A stretch of DNA of 26,749 nt from Spirochaetales bacterium (GTDB taxonomy: Bacteria > Spirochaetota > Spirochaetia > JABEVK01), in contig JABEVL010000268.1 of assembly GCA_013043995.1 (NCBI GenBank), positions 1-26,749 of the forward strand. Reading direction: 5' to 3'. The position numbers were made by a program, and so were the translations under genes. The notes below the pieces were generated by a model. It was not told the DNA's origin and made no database searches. It saw only the letters and a program-made list of their open reading frames with translations. Numbering within the stretch: position 1 is the first letter of the stretch; each line of letters starts with the position of its first letter. Of this stretch, positions 22,874 to 26,749 are shown piece by piece.

Positions 22874-22902
22874 AGAGTAACAAGATGTTTAAAGACTGTC
22901 AA
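22874..22902 (-). promoter_or_regulatory. Probable promoter of the PpiC-nusB-TPR-map-htrA operon
   Basis: Minus strand TTGACA (22902-22897), 17-bp spacer, TACTCT (22879-22874). The -35 is perfect; the -10 keeps the three most conserved positions. The leader would be about 40 nt. The -35 sits directly against the U-run of the secG terminator. Confidence 0.6.
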
Positions 22903-22937
22903 CAAAAATACTCCGAGCTTGCGGGAAAGCTCGGAGT
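22900..22937 (-). terminator. Rho-independent terminator after secG
   Basis: On the minus strand an 11-bp stem ACTCCGAGCTT / AAGCTCGGAGT (22937-22927 with 22920-22910) with a 6-base loop is followed by ATTTTTGTTG. It begins 10 nt after the secG stop and should end the gap-pgk-tpiA-secG transcript. Confidence 0.9.
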
Positions 22938-22947
22938 TCTTGTTCTA

Positions 22948-23406
22948 TCAGTGGGCAGGAGCAGGCGTAGGAGCCTTAGAAGCCGGTACTGAAGGAGCCG
23001 TGGCAGCAGGCGTTGCCGGCGTGCCCGACGAGGGGATGGGAGCGGTATTTGCGGCGGCGGGTAAAGCCGTCATGGGAACCTGCTGTGATTCTTTGGCAGG
23101 AGCTTTGGCATTCCACCAGTCATTTTGCGTTTGACCTTGCTCACGGGCCACAGCGGCAACATCGCCCGCTGCAGGTGTTTTGAACAAAAACGCCAAGGAA
23201 AAGGCAACGATCATAAAAACTGCGCCGAGGATGGAGGTGGTCTTTGTCAGCACGTTCCCAGCTCTCGAACCAAAGGCCGTTGAGCTTCCTCCTCCAAACA
23301 TCCCTGACAGTCCGTCACCCTGGTCGTCTTGAATCAAGACAATCAACACAAGAAGAAATGCCGCCAGAACAAAGAGAACGAGCAAAATTACTTCGAGAAT
23401 TCCCAT
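22948..23406 (-). CDS. secG: Preprotein translocase subunit SecG with long Ala/Pro tail
   Basis: 152 residues, longer than most SecG proteins. Two membrane helices (about 4-25 and 53-75) flank the family signature LIQDDQGDGLSGMFGG and AFGSRAGNVLTKTT. SecG assists SecYE in protein export. Residues from about 80 on are a low-complexity tail rich in Ala, Pro, Ser and Thr. GGGGAG is four bases before the ATG. It lies 14 nt after tpiA, a common tpiA-secG linkage in bacteria, and is the last gene before a terminator. Confidence 0.95.
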   Translation of the reverse strand: MGILEVILLVLFVLAAFLLVLIVLIQDDQGDGLSGMFGGGSSTAFGSRAGNVLTKTTSILGAVFMIVAFSLAFLFKTPAAGDVAAVAREQGQTQNDWWNAKAPAKESQQVPMTALPAAANTAPIPSSGTPATPAATAPSVPASKAPTPAPAH

Positions 23407-23420
23407 AAAAACTCCCCAAC

Positions 23421-24176
23421 TTATTGATCAAACAGACAGATCGGCAAAAAGGTTTCGGACTTGAGAGACGCACCGCCCACAAGAGCACCGTCAATATCGG
23501 GCATGGCCATCAGCTCACGCACATTGTCCGGCTTTACAGAGCCGCCGTATTGAATGATCATAGCATCAGCGGCTTGTTTTGAATAGATATCGGCGATCGT
23601 CTTGCGAATCACGGCGTGAATCTCATTAGCGTCTCGGGGTGTAGCCGTTTTTCCAGTACCAATGGCCCACACTGGTTCATAAGCAATTGTCACTTTTGAA
23701 AGGTCGGCTTCTGAAATATCTTTCAGTGCTTCTTTTGTCTGACGGACCACAACGGCAGCCGCTTGGCCGGCCTCACGTTCGGCCAAGGTTTCTCCGTTGC
23801 AATAAATAACCTCAAAGCCGTGCTTGAGCGCCAACTTGATTTTTTCGTTAACAAGTTGATCCGTTTCACCATGAAATTGGCGTCGTTCAGAGTGCCCGAG
23901 GATGATCGCGTCAACTCCAAGCTCTTTGAGCATGAGCACTGACACCTCACCCGTCCGGGCACCGCTTTCAAGTGCCGAGCAATCTTGTGCTCCCAGAAGA
24001 ACTTTAGTTCCCTGAAGGACTTCCTTGACTGCAGCCAAAGCCGTGTACGGCGGAGCAACGAGATAGCGGTAAGGCGCTTTTGACAGAGCCGGAGCCAAGG
24101 CTTTTGCCAGATCTTTGGCTTGGCTGAGGGTACCCCAAAGCTTCCAGTTACCAGCAATGAATTTAATTCTTTTCAT
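23421..24176 (-). CDS. tpiA: Triosephosphate isomerase
   Basis: 251 residues, full length. Catalytic residues are present: N10 and K12 (GNWKLWGT), H95 (LGHSERRQ) and E167 (AYEPVWAIGTG), and the phosphate-binding YGGSVKPDN and GALVGGASL. It interconverts dihydroxyacetone phosphate and glyceraldehyde 3-phosphate in the cytoplasm. AAAGGA seven bases before the ATG. It lies 29 nt after pgk, so gap, pgk and tpiA make three consecutive glycolytic enzymes from one locus. Confidence 0.98.
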   Translation of the reverse strand: MKRIKFIAGNWKLWGTLSQAKDLAKALAPALSKAPYRYLVAPPYTALAAVKEVLQGTKVLLGAQDCSALESGARTGEVSVLMLKELGVDAIILGHSERRQFHGETDQLVNEKIKLALKHGFEVIYCNGETLAEREAGQAAAVVVRQTKEALKDISEADLSKVTIAYEPVWAIGTGKTATPRDANEIHAVIRKTIADIYSKQAADAMIIQYGGSVKPDNVRELMAMPDIDGALVGGASLKSETFLPICLFDQ

Positions 24177-24205
24177 CTCATATCCTTTTAATCTTTACAC
24201 GAACA

Positions 24206-25465
24206 TCATCGACAAACTTCGATGCCGGGTAGCTTCTTGCCCTCAAGCAGTTCTAGCGACGCCCCGCCACCCGTAGAGACGTGGCTCATTTTGGATGCCA
24301 AGCCTAATTTATTGTCTGCAGTGACAGAATCGCCACCACCGACGACAGTTATCGCACCGCGAGCGGTGGCTTCAGCGACCAACTTGGCCACTTCATGCGT
24401 CCCTTGGGCAAAGGCATCAAATTCAAATACGCCGACAGGGCCGTTCCATACGACAGTTTTTGCCTGAACCAACACGGTCTTGTACTTTGCCAGAGTCTTG
24501 GGGCCCACGTCCATCCCCATAAGATCAGCGGGAATGTCGATGCTGTCGACAGGAACTCCAGCCGCCGAGGGGTCAAATTTTTGCGAACCTACGTGGTCAA
24601 CGGGCAAAACGATCTCCGTCTTGGACTTTTGTGCTGCGGCCAAAATCGTTCTTGCGGTTTCCAGCTGATCATCTTCCACAAGGGATTTACCGATCGTGTG
24701 CCCTTGAGCCTTGAGAAAGGTGTACGCCATGCCACCGCCGATGATCAGCGCCGCTGAATTCTTCAATAGACTTTCAAGGACGGCAATTTTTGAACTCACC
24801 TTGGCTCCGCCGATGATCGCGACAAGGGGTTTGACAGGGTTCACGACGATGGGTTCAAGGTAAGCAACCTCCTTTTCCATCAGAAAACCGCCAACGCTCA
24901 CCTTTAAGAATTTAGCAATCGAGGCCGTTGAAGCATGGTCACGATGGGCCGTTCCAAAAGCGTCGTTGACAAAAATTTCGCCGTAGGTCGCGAGTTCCTT
25001 AGCCAATTTATCGCGTTCGGCAGGGTCCTCACTCGTTTCCTCTTTGTGAAAACGCGTGTTTTCAAGCATGATCACAGAACCAGAGGGCTGAGACTCAATG
25101 AGGTTTTTCTTCCCGTAGCACGAGTCGTCTCCGGCGAATAGAACAGGCTTGCCCAGCTTGCCTGAGAGGTAATCCGCCACAGGTTTCATCCTGTGTTTGC
25201 CAAGAATGTACTTGGCCTCGTCAAAATCTTTACCGTCTTTTTCTGCTTTTTCCTTGGCTTTTTTAGCGTCTTTTTTGGGATCGCCAAGGTGACTCATGAG
25301 GACGACGCTCTTGACACCATGATCGAGAAGATAGCTGATCGAGGGGATCGCCGCGACAATACGGGTGTCGTCCTGAACTTTTCCGTCTTTCATCGGAACA
25401 TTGAAATCCACGCGCATGACGATCCGCTTTCCTTGGACGTCAATATCTTTAATAGTCCTGATCAT
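24206..25465 (-). CDS. pgk: Phosphoglycerate kinase
   Basis: 419 residues, slightly longer than the common length of about 390-400. Signatures: RVDFNVPMKDGKV near the N-terminus, MLENTRFHKEE, VNDAFGTAHRDHAS, IIGGAKVSSKI, WNGPVGVFEF and the nucleotide loop VVGGGDSVTADNK. It makes ATP from 1,3-bisphosphoglycerate. The extra length comes from a Lys/Asp-rich insert at about 62-90 (GDPKKDAKKAKEKAEKDGKD) where most enzymes have SHLGRP and a short loop. A very strong AAGGAGGG lies four bases before the ATG, right behind a hairpin with a U-run (25480-25501). Confidence 0.98.
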   Translation of the reverse strand: MIRTIKDIDVQGKRIVMRVDFNVPMKDGKVQDDTRIVAAIPSISYLLDHGVKSVVLMSHLGDPKKDAKKAKEKAEKDGKDFDEAKYILGKHRMKPVADYLSGKLGKPVLFAGDDSCYGKKNLIESQPSGSVIMLENTRFHKEETSEDPAERDKLAKELATYGEIFVNDAFGTAHRDHASTASIAKFLKVSVGGFLMEKEVAYLEPIVVNPVKPLVAIIGGAKVSSKIAVLESLLKNSAALIIGGGMAYTFLKAQGHTIGKSLVEDDQLETARTILAAAQKSKTEIVLPVDHVGSQKFDPSAAGVPVDSIDIPADLMGMDVGPKTLAKYKTVLVQAKTVVWNGPVGVFEFDAFAQGTHEVAKLVAEATARGAITVVGGGDSVTADNKLGLASKMSHVSTGGGASLELLEGKKLPGIEVCR

Positions 25466-25479
25466 AAGCCCTCCTTAGG

Positions 25480-25501
25480 AAAAAAGCCTCCTTTCGGAGG
25501 C
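25480..25501 (-). terminator. Hairpin with U-run between gap and pgk (terminator or attenuator)
   Basis: On the minus strand GCCTCC, GAAA tetraloop, GGAGGC, then TTTTTT (25485-25480). It has the form of an intrinsic terminator but ends about 15 bases before the pgk ATG, with no room for a promoter in between. It may attenuate, set the gap:pgk ratio, or serve as a processing boundary. The CCTCC arm could also pair with the pgk GGAGG ribosome site. Confidence 0.75.
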
Positions 25502-25566
25502 CGTCAAGACAAGCCTCACGGTTAAAACCCCCACTCGGAGCCTTAAACGCGGGCTTCACACGTTCT

Positions 25567-26637
25567 TTACTTAGCCGAAATCATGTGAGTGAGAAGATCG
25601 ACGACACGGTTTGAGTAGCCCCACTCGTTGTCGTACCAGGAAACGATCTTGAAGAAACGCTTTTCGCCGGGCAGGTTATTTTGCAGGGTTGCCAAGCTAT
25701 CGTAGATTGAAGAACGGGGATCGTGAATAAAGTCACTCGAGACGACTTCTTCATCCGCAAAACCCAAGATCCCTTTCAGGTAGGTTTCCGAGGCTTTTTT
25801 CAGCAGGCCGTTGATTTCTTCAATGGAAGTGTCGCGGGAGGCCCGGAAGGTGAGATCAACGACAGAAACGTCGGGAGTAGGCACACGGAAAGACATGCCC
25901 GTCAGTTTTCCCTTGGTCGCGGGAAGAACTTCACCAACGGCCTTGGCTGCACCTGTCGTCGACGGGATGATGTTCATCGCCGCCGCACGTCCACCCCTCC
26001 AATCTTTCTTGGAAGGACCATCGACGGTTTTTTGAGTCGCCGTGTACGAGTGGATCGTCGTCATCAGGCCGGTCTCAATGCCGATCCCTTCTTTCAAAAG
26101 GACGTGCACAACGGGGGCCAAACAGTTTGTGGTACAGGAAGCGTTTGAAACGATCTGGTGTTCAGAAGCTTTGTATTCGTTTTCGTTGACGCCCATTACG
26201 AAGGTGCGGATCGGAACGTCCTTGCCTTTTGCAGGAGCCGAAATGATGACTTTCTTGGCACCAGCGTCGATGTGTCCCTTGGAGCGATCATCCACGAAGA
26301 GTCCGGTGGATTCAATCACGTACTCAACACCCAATTTGCCCCAGGGAAGATCCTTAAGTTCTTTCACGGCGCCTACGCACCTGATTTCATGACCATCAAC
26401 GACCAGGATGTCGTTTTCGGCCAGGGAAGGATCGCTCTTTTTTGTCGTGATCTTGGACTTCATTTTTCCGTGTACGGAGTCATACTTCATCTGATACGCG
26501 AAATAATCCGCATCTGTGGAAACGTCGACAACGGCAACGACATCGATCGTCTTGCCCAGAAGCCCTTTGTCGACCAGAGCTTGAAACACCATTCGGCCGA
26601 TCCGGCCAAAACCATTGATAGCTACCTTTGTTGCCAT
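25567..26637 (-). CDS. gap: Glyceraldehyde-3-phosphate dehydrogenase
   Basis: 356 residues from ATG 26637. This start is preferred to the ATG at 26649 because the latter contains the GGAGGG ribosome site that serves 26637, and the family begins KVAINGFGRIGR. NAD-binding N-terminus with VVDVSTD; catalytic C168 in SNASCTTNC and H196 in TTIHSYT; C-terminal SWYDNEWGYSNR. Compared with short bacterial enzymes it carries an insert around 60-75 and SKKDWRGGRAAA. It oxidises glyceraldehyde 3-phosphate to 1,3-bisphosphoglycerate. First gene of gap-pgk-tpiA-secG, under a consensus promoter. Confidence 0.97.
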   Translation of the reverse strand: MATKVAINGFGRIGRMVFQALVDKGLLGKTIDVVAVVDVSTDADYFAYQMKYDSVHGKMKSKITTKKSDPSLAENDILVVDGHEIRCVGAVKELKDLPWGKLGVEYVIESTGLFVDDRSKGHIDAGAKKVIISAPAKGKDVPIRTFVMGVNENEYKASEHQIVSNASCTTNCLAPVVHVLLKEGIGIETGLMTTIHSYTATQKTVDGPSKKDWRGGRAAAMNIIPSTTGAAKAVGEVLPATKGKLTGMSFRVPTPDVSVVDLTFRASRDTSIEEINGLLKKASETYLKGILGFADEEVVSSDFIHDPRSSIYDSLATLQNNLPGEKRFFKIVSWYDNEWGYSNRVVDLLTHMISAK

Positions 26638-26674
26638 CATTCCCTCCATTAATAGTAATATTTTTTACCGATTC

Positions 26675-26704
26675 ATTCTAAGAAAAAAAGAAACTCCTTG
26701 TCAA
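26675..26704 (-). promoter_or_regulatory. Sigma-70 promoter of the gap-pgk-tpiA-secG operon
   Basis: Minus strand TTGACA (26704-26699), 18-bp spacer, TAGAAT (26680-26675). Transcription would start near 26668, giving a leader of about 30 nt ending in GGAGGG before the gap start. Confidence 0.82.
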
Positions 26705-26749
26705 CCGCGCAGGCTCAGGATGGACCGCTGGAGCCGGGCAGAAACCGGC
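26705..26749. other. Right-edge non-coding sequence, no gene seen
   Basis: Beyond the gap promoter the last 45 bases are GC-rich, with a small inverted repeat (GCCGG...CCGGC on the minus strand, 26733-26749). It could be the tail of a terminator or the edge of another gene; too short to decide. Confidence 0.3.

Noticed and set aside
26638..26649. Longer gap start at 26649
   Set aside because: Its second and third codons contain the GGAGGG ribosome site of the ATG at 26637.
26158..26652. Long plus-strand frame opposite gap
   Set aside because: Antisense shadow of a highly conserved gene; product has no family features or RBS.
1..26749. CRISPR arrays, insertion sequences, prophage or defence islands
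   Set aside because: No regularly spaced repeats, transposase or integrase genes, or terminal inverted repeats were seen; gene packing is housekeeping-like throughout.

Overview
The window is ordinary chromosomal DNA of intermediate GC, densely packed on both strands. It shows no sign of mobile elements, CRISPR, rRNA or tRNA. Gene content points to a spirochaete of the Treponema/Spirochaeta group. It has a UPF0164-type (treponemal FadL-like) outer-membrane protein beside a giant exported TPR protein and a SpoIIE-type sensor phosphatase. It also has an HtrA/Map/TPR block, an HTH-EIIA fusion, and a pgk with a Lys-rich insert. From memory, parts of this order resemble the T. pallidum regions around TP0841-0843 and TP0854-0856, but I could not check this. 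Species cannot be decided from the sequence.

Layout. (1) 1-2219 (+): the end of a PAS-linked histidine kinase, translationally coupled to an NtrC/AtoC-type sigma-54 response regulator. (2) 12045-2230 (-): six genes in which every start overlaps the previous stop. They are an exported TPR protein, a 1518-residue membrane phosphatase, an exported unknown, a zinc-ribbon membrane protein, another exported unknown and a DUF192 lipoprotein. (3) 12102-13346 (+): a beta-barrel protein transcribed divergently from that operon; one palindromic ATTATAAT can serve as the -10 on both strands. (4) 14252-13350 (-): an ankyrin protein with an unusual N-terminal domain. (5) 14308-16333 (+): three genes joined by GTGA overlaps (two unknowns and an MTH1-like NUDIX hydrolase). 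Then comes a consensus sigma-70 promoter driving an HTH-EIIA(Ntr) fusion (16398-17099).

(6) A bidirectional terminator at 17286-17315 separates these from a long minus-strand region. Reading in the direction of transcription, it runs gap-pgk-tpiA-secG from a consensus promoter near 26700. A terminator follows at about 22910-22937, then a second promoter, then PpiC-type isomerase-nusB-TPR-map-htrA. The first unit joins three consecutive glycolytic enzymes to the Sec translocon subunit SecG. The second collects envelope protein folding and quality-control genes together with nusB and map.

Most likely under-described: the phosphatase gene, whose exported half carries Asp-box (sialidase-like) and Ig-like segments and whose inner half is HAMP plus PP2C/SpoIIE; it sits in an operon of envelope proteins opposite an outer-membrane barrel. 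Secondary points are the hairpin just before the pgk ribosome binding site, the shared divergent -10 with an apparently leaderless barrel gene, and the TIR-like/ankyrin protein.
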